From Oceaniglobus trochenteri (GTDB lineage: Bacteria; Pseudomonadota; Alphaproteobacteria; Rhodobacterales; Rhodobacteraceae): 64,000 bases of DNA. Below are positions 50,081 to 59,483 of this stretch, piece by piece. Made by a program: the position numbers and the translations under genes. Location of the stretch: contig NZ_JACNMM010000004.1 of NCBI RefSeq assembly GCF_020529025.1, forward strand, positions 186,001-250,000, given 5' to 3'. Every line of letters begins with the position of its first letter. Positions within the stretch are counted from its first letter, which is position 1. The notes beneath the pieces were generated by a model. That model worked only from the letters and a program-made list of their open reading frames with translations, was not told where the DNA came from and ran no database searches.

Positions 50081-50662
50081 TCAGCGTTCGAGGATCAGCT
50101 TGCCATCCGCGATTTCGATCCGTCCGAACCGGTTGAGATAGCTCATCCCCAGAAGCGAACCCGACATCTCTCCGCCGTTCACCGAAGCGCCGACGCCCTG
50201 ATCGACGACACCGCCAAGGGCGACCCGGTCCAGCGTGACCCGGGCAATCGGGACAAGGCCGTTGGCTGTCTGTGCCTGGGACAGGTAGGCGAGGCGGTCG
50301 GGGTCGATTCCGACGCGCACGGCATCCTGACGGGTCAGCACGATATCGCTGGCGCCCGTGTCGATCACGAAGCGAACGGGTTTGCCGTTGATCTCAAGCC
50401 CGATGTGGTAATGGCCGTCAAAGCCGCGCGGCACCTCGATCCGGGCGCCATCGCCGATCACGCTCTGGCGCGGCATCACGTCATCGCGCAGGTCGCTCCA
50501 CAGTCCGGCAACCGCGACGACACCGACAAAGATCAGCACCCAGACCAGCCCCTGTTGCACCGTCTTGCCCAGGCTTTCGCGATTGGCGACGGCGAACCAT
50601 CCACCCACCGCCAGAAGCAGCAGAAGAAGATAGAGAATGCGCCCGAGAGTATCACCGTCCAT
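50081..50662 (-). CDS. Membrane-anchored retropepsin-like aspartic protease (TIGR02281 type)
   Basis: 193 residues. Two N-terminal hydrophobic helices (about 8-24 and 38-54) precede a single aspartic-protease lobe with VRFVIDTGASDIVLT (D101-T-G) and a later SLLGMSYLNRF, typical of the clan AA TIGR02281 proteins. It must dimerise to be active. Substrate unknown. Confidence 0.88.
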   Translation of the reverse strand: MDGDTLGRILYLLLLLLAVGGWFAVANRESLGKTVQQGLVWVLIFVGVVAVAGLWSDLRDDVMPRQSVIGDGARIEVPRGFDGHYHIGLEINGKPVRFVIDTGASDIVLTRQDAVRVGIDPDRLAYLSQAQTANGLVPIARVTLDRVALGGVVDQGVGASVNGGEMSGSLLGMSYLNRFGRIEIADGKLILER

Positions 50663-50701
50663 GCCCCCCAGATAGGCGCGGGCGCGGCGGTTTTCCAGTG
50701 C

Positions 50702-51316
50702 CTAGACCGGCATCAGCGCCTTGACGCCATCCACCACGAACTGAACCGAAAGTGCGGCCAGCAACATGCCTAGAAGGCGGGTGACGACGTTGATGCCCAC
50801 ATCGCCCAGAAGCCGTTCAAGCAGGTTTGCGGCCATGAACAACCCCAGCATGATCGCCAGCACAAGCGCGAGGACCAGATGAACCAGCACCATCGCGCCC
50901 AGATCGCCGCCGGTCTGGCCGGTCAGCAGGATCATCGTCGCGATGGCGCCCGGCCCGGCGATCAGCGGCGTGGCAAGGGGAAAGACCGAAGGATCGTCCT
51001 CGTTCGCGTCGGCCTGACCCTGGCGGCGTTCGGTGCGCCGTTCAAACAGCATGTCGAGCGCGGTCAGGAACAACAGGATGCCCCCGGCGATGCGGAAAGC
51101 GGGCATGGAGATGCCGATGAAACCCAGCACCGCCTCGCCGAACAGCCCGAACAGCGTGAGCAGCGCCGCGCCGATGAACAGCGAGCGGTATCCGATGGCG
51201 CGGCGCTTTTCGGGGGCCATGCCAGCGGTCAGCGCCACGAAAAGCGGTGTCAGGCCAATCGGGTCGATCACCACGAAAAGGGTGACGAAAGCGGTGACAT
51301 AGAACGCGAAGTCCAT
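50702..51316 (-). CDS. MarC family integral membrane protein
   Basis: 204 residues, about six helices. VVIDPIGLTPLFVALTAGM, FGISMPAFRIAGGILLFLTALDML and PLAIAGPGAIATMIL-type segments are characteristic (here PLATPLIAGPGAIATM). Once linked to multiple antibiotic resistance, MarC has no settled function. It lies 4 nt from the ABC-F gene upstream. Confidence 0.9.
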   Translation of the reverse strand: MDFAFYVTAFVTLFVVIDPIGLTPLFVALTAGMAPEKRRAIGYRSLFIGAALLTLFGLFGEAVLGFIGISMPAFRIAGGILLFLTALDMLFERRTERRQGQADANEDDPSVFPLATPLIAGPGAIATMILLTGQTGGDLGAMVLVHLVLALVLAIMLGLFMAANLLERLLGDVGINVVTRLLGMLLAALSVQFVVDGVKALMPV

Positions 51317-51319
51317 CGG

Positions 51320-53164
51320 TCAGACCTTTGTTTCTTCCAGCTTTTCCAGCGATTTCATCCAAAGCCCCTCGGCGCGGTCCAGCGCTTCCATCACCTCGGC
51401 GTATTTCTTCTGCCACACCTCGGCTTCGCCCAGCTTCTCGGGTTCGTACATGCCCGGATCGGCCAGCTTCTTCGCCAGCTTGTCGCGCATCTCGGACAGC
51501 TTGTTCACCCGTTCCTCGTTCCGCTTCACGTCCGAGCGCAGGGCCGAGAGATCCTGCTGGCTGACCTGCTTGCGCTTGGCCGGTTTCGACTTTTCGGGCG
51601 GTGCATCGGCCGAGAGCAGCATCTTGCGATAGCTTTCCAGATCGTCGTCGTAAGGCGTGACGCGGCCGTTCTTCACCAGCCACAGCCGGTCGGCCACCAG
51701 CGACAGAAGGTGCATGTCGTGCGACACGAGGATCACGGCGCCCGAATAGGCGGTCAGCGCCTCGACCAAAGCCTCGCGGCTTTCCATGTCAAGGTGGTTA
51801 GTCGGTTCGTCGAGGATAAGCATGTGCGGCGCGTCGATGGTGGCCACCAGCAGCGAAAGGCGCGCCTTCTGACCGCCCGAAAGCCGCCCCACCACCGTTT
51901 CGACCTGCGCCGCCGCCAGCCCGAAACCCGCCAGCCGGGCGCGATGGCGGGCCGGCGTTTCGGTCGGGCGCAACCGGCGCAGATGATCGAGAGGCGTTTC
52001 ATCGGCCCGCAGCTCATCCAGCTGGTGCTGGGCGAAATAGCCGACACGCAGCTTGCCCGACTTGGTCAGCCGCCCGCCCATGGGATCAAGCTTGTCTGCC
52101 AGGAGCTTGGAAAGCGTCGACTTTCCCTCACCGTTGCGGCCCAGAAGGGCGATCCGGTCGTCCTGGTCGATCCGCAGGTTCAGCTTCGACAGCACGGTCC
52201 TGTCGCCATAGCCCACGCTTGCCGATTCAAGGTTGACGATGGGCGGGCTCAGTTCCTCGGGCTCGGGGAAGGTGAAGGCGCGCAGGGCGGCCTCTTGCGG
52301 GCTGGAGATCGTTTCCAGCTTTTCGATCATCTTGATCCGGCTTTGCGCCTGCTTGGCCTTGCTGGCCTTGGCGCGGAACCGGTCGACGAAGCTTTGCAGA
52401 TGGGCGCGCCGCGCCTCGACCTTGCCGCGCTGCGCCTCGGCCACCGCAAGGCGGGCGGCACGGGTGCGCGCGAAGGTGTCGTAGTTGCCGGAATACAGCG
52501 TCAGCTTGCGGTCTTCGAGGTGCAGGATATGCCCCACCGCGCGGTTCAGCAGGCCGCGGTCATGGGAAATCACCAGCACCGAATGCGGGTAACGGCCCAG
52601 ATAGCTTTCCAGCCAGAGCGCGCCTTCAAGGTCAAGATAGTTCGTCGGTTCGTCAAGCAACAGCAGATCGGGGGCCGCGAAAAGGACCGCCGCCAGCGCG
52701 ACGCGCATCCGCCAGCCGCCGGAAAAGGCCGAACAGGGCATAAGTTGTTCTTCGTGGGTGAAACCCAGACCGCGCAGGATGCTGGCGGCCCGCGCCTCGG
52801 CCGACCAGGCGTCGATGTCGGCCAGCCGCGCCTGGATTTCGCCGATGCGGGCGCCGTCGGTGGCGGTTTCGCTTTCGGCCAGCAATTCCGCGCGTTCGGT
52901 GTCGGCGGCCAGAACCGTGTCGATCAACGACACCTCGCTGCCCGGAACCTCCTGCGCGACGCCGCCGATGCGTGCGCGGGCGGGCATGCGGATGTCGCCG
53001 CCCTCAAGCACCAGTTCGCCGCGGATCAGGTTGAACAGCGTCGTCTTGCCGGTGCCGTTGCGCCCGACGATGCCCACCTTGTGGCCTGCGGGAATCGACG
53101 CGCTGGCCCCCTCGAACAGGGGGCGGCCTTCGACCGAGTATGAGATGTTGTCTATTATAAGCAT
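51320..53164 (-). CDS. ABC-F family ATPase
   Basis: 614 residues from the ATG at 53164 (an ATG three codons upstream is possible). Two ABC domains with Walker [11 protein letters not shown] and [10 protein letters not shown], signatures FSGGWRMR and LSGGQKAR, Walker [12 protein letters not shown] and [11 protein letters not shown], a basic arm/linker about 230-275 and a coiled-coil C-terminal domain (about 520-610). No membrane segments. The Uup/YheS-type ABC-F proteins act on ribosomes during translation. Confidence 0.93.
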   Translation of the reverse strand: MLIIDNISYSVEGRPLFEGASASIPAGHKVGIVGRNGTGKTTLFNLIRGELVLEGGDIRMPARARIGGVAQEVPGSEVSLIDTVLAADTERAELLAESETATDGARIGEIQARLADIDAWSAEARAASILRGLGFTHEEQLMPCSAFSGGWRMRVALAAVLFAAPDLLLLDEPTNYLDLEGALWLESYLGRYPHSVLVISHDRGLLNRAVGHILHLEDRKLTLYSGNYDTFARTRAARLAVAEAQRGKVEARRAHLQSFVDRFRAKASKAKQAQSRIKMIEKLETISSPQEAALRAFTFPEPEELSPPIVNLESASVGYGDRTVLSKLNLRIDQDDRIALLGRNGEGKSTLSKLLADKLDPMGGRLTKSGKLRVGYFAQHQLDELRADETPLDHLRRLRPTETPARHRARLAGFGLAAAQVETVVGRLSGGQKARLSLLVATIDAPHMLILDEPTNHLDMESREALVEALTAYSGAVILVSHDMHLLSLVADRLWLVKNGRVTPYDDDLESYRKMLLSADAPPEKSKPAKRKQVSQQDLSALRSDVKRNEERVNKLSEMRDKLAKKLADPGMYEPEKLGEAEVWQKKYAEVMEALDRAEGLWMKSLEKLEETKV

Positions 53165-53293
53165 GGCGTGCATGTGCCAGTGACGCCGCGCCGCGTCAAT
53201 CGCGGCTTTTCACCGGGCGCCTGCCATGTTAGCAGGGCGCCGGATTTACGGGGTCGGCACGGGGCTGACCCTGCTCAGACAGAGGCAGAGCCA

Positions 53294-53716
53294 ATGGCCA
53301 TTGAACGCACCCTTTCGATCATCAAACCCGATGCCACCAAGCGCAACCTGACCGGCAAGATCAACGCCAAGTTCGAGGATGCCGGCCTGCGCATCATCGC
53401 GCAGAAGCGCATCCAGCTGACCAAGGACCAGGCCGGCAAATTCTACGAAGTGCATGCCGCCCGCCCGTTCTACGACGAACTGTGCGAATTCATGGCCTCG
53501 GGCCCGGTTGTCGTGCAGGTTCTGGAAGGCGAAGGTGCCATCGGCAAGAACCGCGAAGTGATGGGTGCCACCAACCCCGCCGACGCCGCCGCCGGCACCA
53601 TCCGCGCCGAGTTTGCCGAATCCGTCGGCGAAAACTCGGTCCACGGTTCGGACGCACCGGAAACCGCCGCGGAAGAGATCGCTTTCTACTTCTCGGGTCT
53701 TGAACTGGTCGGCTGA
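53294..53716 (+). CDS. ndk: Nucleoside diphosphate kinase
   Basis: 140 residues from the ATG at 53294. [11 protein letters not shown] at the start, [14 protein letters not shown], and active-site NSVHGSDA with the phosphorylated His near residue 117. Transfers gamma-phosphate between nucleotides. It lies divergent from the ABC-F gene, with 129 nt between them. A weak imperfect hairpin with TTTTT (about 53725-53773) may end the transcript. Confidence 0.97.
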   Translation: MAIERTLSIIKPDATKRNLTGKINAKFEDAGLRIIAQKRIQLTKDQAGKFYEVHAARPFYDELCEFMASGPVVVQVLEGEGAIGKNREVMGATNPADAAAGTIRAEFAESVGENSVHGSDAPETAAEEIAFYFSGLELVG

Positions 53717-53878
53717 TCCGTTTCGATCCCGAAAAGAGGGGGTCTGCGCGACGGCGCGGGTCCCTTTTTCGTGGGCGATCTTCGGGGCTGTGCGTTAATA
53801 CTACGTGTGGTTGGTTGGATCGGTCGTGAGAGCCTGGAGCCCAATCTGAAGATTGTTGAGCAATGAACGAATGCCTGC

Positions 53879-53900
53879 TGAAGATCTCTATGGATCTTCA
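53879..53900. repeat. Inverted repeat at the 3' end of the P-loop kinase gene
   Basis: TGAAGATC and GATCTTCA form 8-bp perfect arms around a 6-base spacer, overlapping the stop codon of the minus-strand kinase gene. It may be a transcript-end hairpin, though no T-run follows. Confidence 0.45.
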
Positions 53901-54386
53901 ATGATGCAGGACGATATCGAAATTCTCATCCGGAGACGGTGCGACGAAGTAGTTCGAGATATGCCAATACTGCTCGTCCGACACCGCGAATGGATGATTG
54001 CCCTGGGCGTTGCGGGCGTGTAGCCGTGCCAGGCAAACCTCGTCGGGAACATCCAGAACATGAAGGACGTGAGAAGCGTCCGTCTGTTCGAGCATGCCAC
54101 GCATCCAGTTGCGTGCCTCGACGGTGTTCGCCTGGAAATCCAGAACAACCGACACGCCCGCATCAAGCAGCGCCGTGACGTGCGGTGCCATGATCTCGCG
54201 GAGTTTCCTCGTGCAGCGGACGTAATCGCCAAGCGACTTCATTTCGTCAGCAAACAGAGCATTCAGCCAGTCGTCTTCCGAAATTGCGACAGTCCCCGGC
54301 GCAGCCCCGAGGTTGCGGGTCAGCGTCGATTTCCCGGAGGCGATCTTTCCGCAGATCATGTGCAGCGTAGGTGGATTTTGTTGCAT
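53898..54386 (-). CDS. Small P-loop kinase/ATPase (AAA_33, zeta-toxin-like)
   Basis: 162 residues. Walker A GKIASGKST (13-21) is followed by ISEDDWL (possible catalytic Asp) and a lid-like RLHARNAQG region with arginine residues. This is the layout of the AAA_33 kinases, which include chloramphenicol phosphotransferase and zeta toxins. Base composition is lower in GC than the surroundings (about 52% in a stretch counted). No antitoxin gene is adjacent. Substrate unknown. Confidence 0.8.
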   Translation of the reverse strand: MQQNPPTLHMICGKIASGKSTLTRNLGAAPGTVAISEDDWLNALFADEMKSLGDYVRCTRKLREIMAPHVTALLDAGVSVVLDFQANTVEARNWMRGMLEQTDASHVLHVLDVPDEVCLARLHARNAQGNHPFAVSDEQYWHISNYFVAPSPDENFDIVLHH

Positions 54387-54520
54387 TGTCCCCCGGTTTC
54401 AGAGCACTGGGTCGTGCGAAGATTTATTGATGAGAGCGATTGAGGCATAACGTTTCGCAGTGCAATAGTCATCGTCTGAGCCCAACGCTACAGTCCATTG
54501 CGACCGACAAGCTGACATTC

Positions 54521-55783
54521 TCAGCCGTTCTTCTTCGCCGCCACCGCCAGGCCCGGCACCGGCTTGCGGAATTCAAGACGCAGGGTGTCGCGGTGCAAAT
54601 GCTCGATGCTGAAGCCGGCCTCGGCCAGGGCCGCGCGCAGGTATGCCTCGCTGTGGCAGTTGCGCCCTGATGGGTTGAGCCCGTAGCCGGGGGGCGGGAT
54701 GTCGGCGGGGGCTTCCTCGACCGTGAAGATAAGCCATCCACCCGGCGCAAGTCGCCCGGCCAGGTTGGTGAACACCTCTTGCAGGCGTCCGAAATAGACC
54801 AGGACATCGGCGCAGACCGCAAGGTCGAAGGTATCGTCGGGCAGGGTTTCGGCGGCGGCCAGGTCGCTGCGGCACAAAAGATCGTAGGTGCCCTTGGCCA
54901 GGCATTTTTCCAGCATCGCGACCGAAAGGTCGGCCCCGTGCAGCAGGCTGGCCCGTGGGCGCAGGTGCGGTTCGCACAGCCCCGTGCCGCAGCCCGCGTC
55001 GAAAACCTTCAGGCTGTTGTCGCGCGCCAGCCCGATATCGTCGAGAACGGTTCCGATCATGTTCGGCCCGTTGTTGCCAAGGGCGGCCAGGCTGGTGTCA
55101 TAGGTTTCGGCGAAACTGTCGAAGATGCGGTTGGCGGTTTCACGCTGGTTGATCTGTTCGATCCCGCCGGACAGCGCCGCGCGCAGGGTTTCCACCCGCT
55201 TGTCCAGCACATCCTTGTCGCCCAGCAGGGGAAGGCCGGTGTCCAGCACACGCAGCGCCTCTTGCTTTTCGCCGTGGTGACCCAGCAGCGACACCAGCCC
55301 AGAAAGCGCCCGCCCCGGCGTGCGCGAGGCCTTGAGCACGGGCGCAATGTCGATCTGGCCCGGTCGGAAGGTGCCGTTCTCGAGGTGGCAAAGAGTGTGA
55401 AGGAACAGCGCCTCGTCGCTGTCGGGGGCCAAAACCAGCGCCTTGTCCAGATGCGGCGTGGCCTTGGCGTGCTCGCCCAGCAGGATCAGGACATTGGCCA
55501 TGTGAACCAGAGCGACGGCCTGGTCGGCGTAATGCGCCTCGACCTCGGCCAGGCCCTTGTACAGCTGCGCGCGGATCTGGTCGGCGATGTCGCTTCGGTC
55601 GCATTCGCGCAGAAGCGAGTCGATGATCGCGCCCTGTTCCATGGGCACCTCGCCGCAGCGCAGGGCGGCCATGCAGTTTTCAAGGGTGGCGGACTTGTTT
55701 CCGTTGCGCAGGAAAGTGCGCGCTTCGAAGGTGAGGCGGGCGCATTCCTGCGCTGCGGCGGCTTCGGCATCGCTTTGTGTCAT
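54521..55783 (-). CDS. TPR-containing class I SAM methyltransferase
   Basis: 420 residues. The N-terminal half (about 15-200) is helical with TPR-like repeats (ALVHMANVLILLGEHAKAT, ALVLAPDSDEALFLHTL). The C-terminal half has SAM motif I VFDAGCGTGL (about 259-268), ADLSVAMLEKC and a DLAVCADVLVYFG motif IV region. The acceptor is not identifiable; TPRs suggest a protein partner. Confidence 0.85.
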   Translation of the reverse strand: MTQSDAEAAAAQECARLTFEARTFLRNGNKSATLENCMAALRCGEVPMEQGAIIDSLLRECDRSDIADQIRAQLYKGLAEVEAHYADQAVALVHMANVLILLGEHAKATPHLDKALVLAPDSDEALFLHTLCHLENGTFRPGQIDIAPVLKASRTPGRALSGLVSLLGHHGEKQEALRVLDTGLPLLGDKDVLDKRVETLRAALSGGIEQINQRETANRIFDSFAETYDTSLAALGNNGPNMIGTVLDDIGLARDNSLKVFDAGCGTGLCEPHLRPRASLLHGADLSVAMLEKCLAKGTYDLLCRSDLAAAETLPDDTFDLAVCADVLVYFGRLQEVFTNLAGRLAPGGWLIFTVEEAPADIPPPGYGLNPSGRNCHSEAYLRAALAEAGFSIEHLHRDTLRLEFRKPVPGLAVAAKKNG

Positions 55784-55845
55784 TTTGCAAAATCCTCGGG
55801 TTCAATGGCGATAGTGAACCCGAAAGGCATGGCGCGACGCCAGTA

Positions 55846-56175
55846 TTATTTGCGCGCCACAACGCCGATGCGGTCAAGCATCGCCTCAAGTGCGGCGCGG
55901 TCGGTGTCGGAGTGTTCGGCCTTCAGCGCATCGAACCGGGCGCGCAGGGCGTCTTTTTCGGCGCCCTTGCAATCGTTCCACGGGCGCCCCTGAAGCCCCA
56001 TTTCGATGACGTAATAGGAAATGAAATGGGCCCGCATTCCGCCCTGCAACAGCCGGGCATAGGCGGCATCGGTTCCCAGGTCGCGCAATTGCTCGGCGCT
56101 GTCGATTCCGACCTTGGCCAGGGCCTGTGCCATGGCCGGGCCAAGGTTGCGGATGGTGGTGACCGGCGTTGTCAT
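55846..56175 (-). CDS. TfoX C-terminal-domain-like protein
   Basis: 109 residues. TTIRNLGPAMAQALAKVGIDSAEQLRDLG is the helix-hairpin-helix opening of TfoX_C, followed by GAEKDALRARFDALKAEH. The N-terminal TfoX domain is absent. TfoX_C proteins are small and of unclear function; the HhH suggests nucleic-acid or protein contact. Confidence 0.85.
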   Translation of the reverse strand: MTTPVTTIRNLGPAMAQALAKVGIDSAEQLRDLGTDAAYARLLQGGMRAHFISYYVIEMGLQGRPWNDCKGAEKDALRARFDALKAEHSDTDRAALEAMLDRIGVVARK

Positions 56176-56213
56176 GACCCTGTTCTAGGGCAGTGCCACG
56201 GCGTCGCCAAGGA

Positions 56214-56315
56214 TCAGAATGCGGCCCAGTCGGTGAAGCGGACGGGCGGCTTTGCGGGCTTCGAGGCCTTGGGCGACTTGGACTCTTGGGCGGGGGTCTG
56301 ATTCGGTGTGGGCAT
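56214..56315 (-). CDS. 33-residue basic, proline-rich ORF
   Basis: Starts at 56315 after a very good ribosome-binding site (AGGAGTAAGAA). The peptide is Pro/Lys/Ser/Ala-rich (KSPKASKPAKPPV) and ends RFTDWAAF, a tail reminiscent of short conserved peptides such as DUF1674, but the match is partial. It lies between the TfoX_C-like gene and the sulfatase. Small size makes it uncertain. Confidence 0.5.
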   Translation of the reverse strand: MPTPNQTPAQESKSPKASKPAKPPVRFTDWAAF

Positions 56316-56499
56316 TTCTTACTCCTGCGTTAAGCCGGTAGGTCGAGTTCGTTCAGCTTTGCAGTGAATTTGGGCGACTTTTGGGCAGTGCCGCGCCATT
56401 TGCCAGCCCTGTGGAGGAAAGGCCACAGGGCATTTCCGGCCTCGGCCAAACTCTGCCGAGGGTGGTGAGAAAGCCACGTTTGCGCCGCCGCAGCGCAGC

Positions 56500-58110
56500 T
56501 CAGTTGCCGCTTTCGCCCAGCCTGCGGCCCTCGTCGAGTTCGTTCTGATCCCAAAAGCCGATGATGTAGCCCCGGCGCAGTTCACCCCCCGCGCGGGCGG
56601 CGATGGATTCATCGCTGATGGTGACACGGTTGTGATGGCCCCGCGCCCAGGCGTTCATCGCGTCGGTCAGCCGGGCGATGTGATCGGCGCAGGCCGGATC
56701 GTCGCCCCGGTCGTGCAGTTCCTGCGGGTCGGTTTCCAGATCGTGAAGCATGGGGCGGAAGCCTTCGGCATGCACCATCTTCCAGCGCCCGTCGAAGACC
56801 ATGACAAGGCGGCAGTCGCCGATGGGCTGATCCAGGATCTTGCGGGCCCGCCGCGCCGAATAATCATATTCGCTGAACACATGCTGGCGCCATTCGGGCC
56901 TTTCGCCGCGCAGGAGCGGCAGGAGCGAGCGCCCTTCAAGGATATGCGGCTCTGGCGCGCCCCCGGCCCAGTCGGTGAAGGTGGGCAGAAGGTCGATCGC
57001 CTCGACCAGGTGATCGCAGACCTGGCCACGGGTGGCGTCGGCCTGCGCCGAGGGATCGACCAGGATCATCGGAATGCGCGCCGAGGCATCGTGAAACAGC
57101 TCTTTCTCGCCCAGCCAGTGATCGCCCAGGTAATCGCCATGGTCCGAGGTGAAGACGATCAGCGTTTCGTCGGTCAGCCCCTTTTCGTCGAGAAAGGCCA
57201 TCAGCCGCCCGATCTGATCGTCGATCTGGGTGATCAGCCCCATGTAGGCCGGGATGACCCTTTCGCGCACCTCGTCGCGGCTGAAGGCCTGGCTGAAGCG
57301 GTGCTGGTGATAAGCGGCAAGCACGGGGTGGGCGCCGTCACGTTCGGCGGGGTCGCGGTTGACCGGGATCACATCATCGGCGCCATACATGTCGTGATAC
57401 GGGGGCGGGGCGATGTAGGGCCAGTGGGGCTTGATATAGCTCAGATGCAGGCACCACGATCTGTCGGCGGCCTCTTCGATGAACTCCATCGCGCGGGTGG
57501 TGGTATAAGGGGTTTCGGAATGACGCTCGTCCACGCGGGCGGGCTTGTCGGCGTTTTCCATCAACCAGCCCGAGGCAAGGCCGTCGTCGCCCTGCGCGGC
57601 ATTGGCCCAGTCGTGCCAGGGGTTGTCGGCTTCGAAGCCGGCATCGCGCAGGTGGCTGTTGTAGTGGCTGGGCTGGGGGCCGCCGTCGGGGTGCAATCCG
57701 TCCAGCCTGTCCCAGACCTCGAACCCGCATTCGGCGATGCGCCGCCCCTTGTCGGACTCGGGGTCGATCCCCAGGCGTTGCATCCCGGCGATGTCGGCGG
57801 CCATGTGTGTCTTGCCGCAAAGGGCCGTGCGCAGGCCCAGCGGCTCAAGGTGATCGCCCAGCGTCATTTCACCGGCGCGCAGGGGAAAGTTGTTCCAGGT
57901 TGCGCCGTGCGAACGGCAATAGCGCCCGGTATAGAACGACATGCGCGACGGCCCGCAGATGGGCGATTGCACATAGGCCCGGTCAAACCTGACACCGCGC
58001 GCCGCCAGGGCATCGATATGGGGCGTCTTGATATGTGGATGCCCGGTGCAGCCAAGATAATCGTGGCGCAGCTGATCGCACATGATGAAAAGGATGTTCT
58101 TGTGCGGCAT
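56500..58110 (-). CDS. Sulfatase / phosphonate-monoester-hydrolase-like enzyme
   Basis: 536 residues. KNILFIMCDQLRHDYLG gives the metal Asp and Gln (D12, Q13); ICGPSRMSFYTG carries C52-G-P-S-R, the formylglycine site of type I sulfatases; SDHGDYLGDH supplies the metal pair near residue 325. Length and the start match the alkaline-phosphatase-superfamily phosphonate monoester hydrolases and arylsulfatases. No signal peptide is visible, so a cytosolic enzyme is likely. An anaerobic or FGE maturase must be encoded elsewhere. Substrate unknown. Confidence 0.88.
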   Translation of the reverse strand: MPHKNILFIMCDQLRHDYLGCTGHPHIKTPHIDALAARGVRFDRAYVQSPICGPSRMSFYTGRYCRSHGATWNNFPLRAGEMTLGDHLEPLGLRTALCGKTHMAADIAGMQRLGIDPESDKGRRIAECGFEVWDRLDGLHPDGGPQPSHYNSHLRDAGFEADNPWHDWANAAQGDDGLASGWLMENADKPARVDERHSETPYTTTRAMEFIEEAADRSWCLHLSYIKPHWPYIAPPPYHDMYGADDVIPVNRDPAERDGAHPVLAAYHQHRFSQAFSRDEVRERVIPAYMGLITQIDDQIGRLMAFLDEKGLTDETLIVFTSDHGDYLGDHWLGEKELFHDASARIPMILVDPSAQADATRGQVCDHLVEAIDLLPTFTDWAGGAPEPHILEGRSLLPLLRGERPEWRQHVFSEYDYSARRARKILDQPIGDCRLVMVFDGRWKMVHAEGFRPMLHDLETDPQELHDRGDDPACADHIARLTDAMNAWARGHHNRVTISDESIAARAGGELRRGYIIGFWDQNELDEGRRLGESGN

Positions 58111-58139
58111 TGGTCACTCCTGCGGCCGGGGCAATCGCG

Positions 58140-58556
58140 TCATGCCGCCCCTTCGACGTGGGCCCTGAAGTTGCCAAGGATCGCCTGCCAGCCGTCGCGC
58201 TGCTGGTCCAGAGGAAATTCGTCTTCGGGGTCAAAGCTGACCCGCACGACGACGCCCCCGTCCTGGGGCAGGAATTCGACCGTCGCGCTACGCTCGCCGA
58301 AGCTGTACTCGATCAGGCGGTGTTCGACGATCCGGGTATAGGTTCCGGCAAAATCGAAGCCCATGCTGCCGTCTTTCGCTTCCATCCGGGATGAAAACGC
58401 GCCGCCCTCGCGCAGATCCACGCTGGCCGAGGGGCAGTGCCAATCGTCCGAGGCCTGGTTCCAGCGGGTGATGTCCTCGGGGGTGGTATAGGCGCCCCAG
58501 ACCGTTTCGATCGGTGCGGCGACGGTGGTTTCGACGGTGATTCTGTCCTGGGTCAT
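58140..58556 (-). CDS. SRPBCC/AHSA1 domain protein
   Basis: 138 residues. ETTVAAPIETVWGAYTTPEDITRWN at the start, a DLREGGAFSSRMEAKDG middle and a C-terminal helix (QRDGWQAILGNFRAHVE) are the AHSA1/START-like fold of the YndB type. Often co-regulated by an ArsR repressor, none is adjacent here. AAGGAATGACCCG precedes the ATG. Confidence 0.9.
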   Translation of the reverse strand: MTQDRITVETTVAAPIETVWGAYTTPEDITRWNQASDDWHCPSASVDLREGGAFSSRMEAKDGSMGFDFAGTYTRIVEHRLIEYSFGERSATVEFLPQDGGVVVRVSFDPEDEFPLDQQRDGWQAILGNFRAHVEGAA

Positions 58557-58993
58557 CGGGTCATTCCTTGGCGGTCGGGGCGTTCTTCACGGCGGGCAGG
58601 GTGGGGCGAAAGCGACGCGACGGCAAGCATGGATTCGCATGGGGCGGATCGGCGCCTGTTGGGGCCCGCGGCGACGATTGACAGGGGGGATGGGCGTTCC
58701 TACATTCAAGGCATGAAGGCTCATGCAAACCAATTTCGATTTCCCTTGCTGAACCGCCCCTATCCCCGGGCGGTATAGGCGCATTTGCGCCCGGCGCACT
58801 TCCCGGGGTTCCTTCTTCACACATCACTGACACCGCAACGCCGCCCCGCGGCAAGCCAACGATGTGCAGCGCCGACCCCCATCGACCAAGACCTGACAAT
58901 TGCCCAAAGGGCCGAAACCAGAACCCCGCCGATCCGGGTTCGGCGGCGACCGCCCGGACATTTCAAACCACCGTTATTCAAGGAGTTCCGCAA
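58557..58993. other. 437-bp gap between the AHSA1 gene and the Rnk-like gene
   Basis: No convincing gene on either strand; frames of 60-110 codons here lack good starts and protein-like composition. The region holds the promoters of the two divergent genes and a 7-bp hairpin, CCGCCGA/TCGGCGG at 58926-58946, about 50 nt before the Rnk-like start. Confidence 0.5.
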
Positions 58994-59428
58994 GTGAACC
59001 AGCAGACAACCGAAAGCGTGAAGAAACGCACGACCCGCCGCCCCAAGATCGTGATCAACGCCGATGAACTGGCCCATATCGAAGGGCTGGCCGAAGGGGC
59101 ATGGAATTCGAACCCCGCCCTGGCCGAGCGTTTGCAGGATGAGATCGCCCGCGCGCGCATCGTCAAGCCCGCCAAGATGCCCGCCAATGTCATCACCATC
59201 GGCAGCCTGGTCACCTATCGCGACGAAACCACCAAGCAGGAGAAGACCGTGACCCTGGTCTATCCTGAAAAGGCGGATATCTCGTGCCAGCGGATTTCGG
59301 TGATGACACCCATCGGCGTGGCGCTTCTGGGGTTGCCGGAAGGGGCCGAGTTTCACTGGGACACGCGCGACAACCAGCGCCGGATGCTGACGGTGGTTCG
59401 CGTCGAACAACCGGGTGGCGAAGCCTGA
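58994..59428 (+). CDS. GreA/GreB-family protein (Rnk-like regulator of nucleoside diphosphate kinase)
   Basis: 144 residues from a GTG with AAGGAG eight bases upstream. N-terminus is short and basic (VKKRTTRRPKIVINADELAHIEGLAEG), then a GreA/B C-terminal FKBP-like domain with VITIGSLVTYRDE, TVTLVYPEKADI and ISVMTPIGVALLGLPEG. There is no long coiled coil, so it resembles Rnk rather than true GreA. Binds RNA polymerase in E. coli; a role is inferred. Confidence 0.85.
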   Translation: MNQQTTESVKKRTTRRPKIVINADELAHIEGLAEGAWNSNPALAERLQDEIARARIVKPAKMPANVITIGSLVTYRDETTKQEKTVTLVYPEKADISCQRISVMTPIGVALLGLPEGAEFHWDTRDNQRRMLTVVRVEQPGGEA

Positions 59429-59483
59429 GCGCGCGATGCGGGGCAGGGCGCCCCGTCACAACCGGGCCGGGCGGCCTGCCTTG

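Noticed and set aside
53725-53773. Terminator after ndk
   Set aside because: The stem is imperfect; it is mentioned under ndk but not listed as a feature.
53898-54386. Toxin-antitoxin system around the P-loop kinase
   Set aside because: No small antitoxin-like gene is adjacent on either side.
58561-58899. 112-codon minus-strand frame upstream of the AHSA1 gene, checked as a possible ArsR partner
   Set aside because: No helix-turn-helix pattern, odd Pro/Arg-rich composition and no ribosome-binding site.
59090-59130. GAATTCGAACCCC, reminiscent of a tRNA T-loop
   Set aside because: It lies inside the Rnk-like coding sequence and no cloverleaf can be drawn around it.
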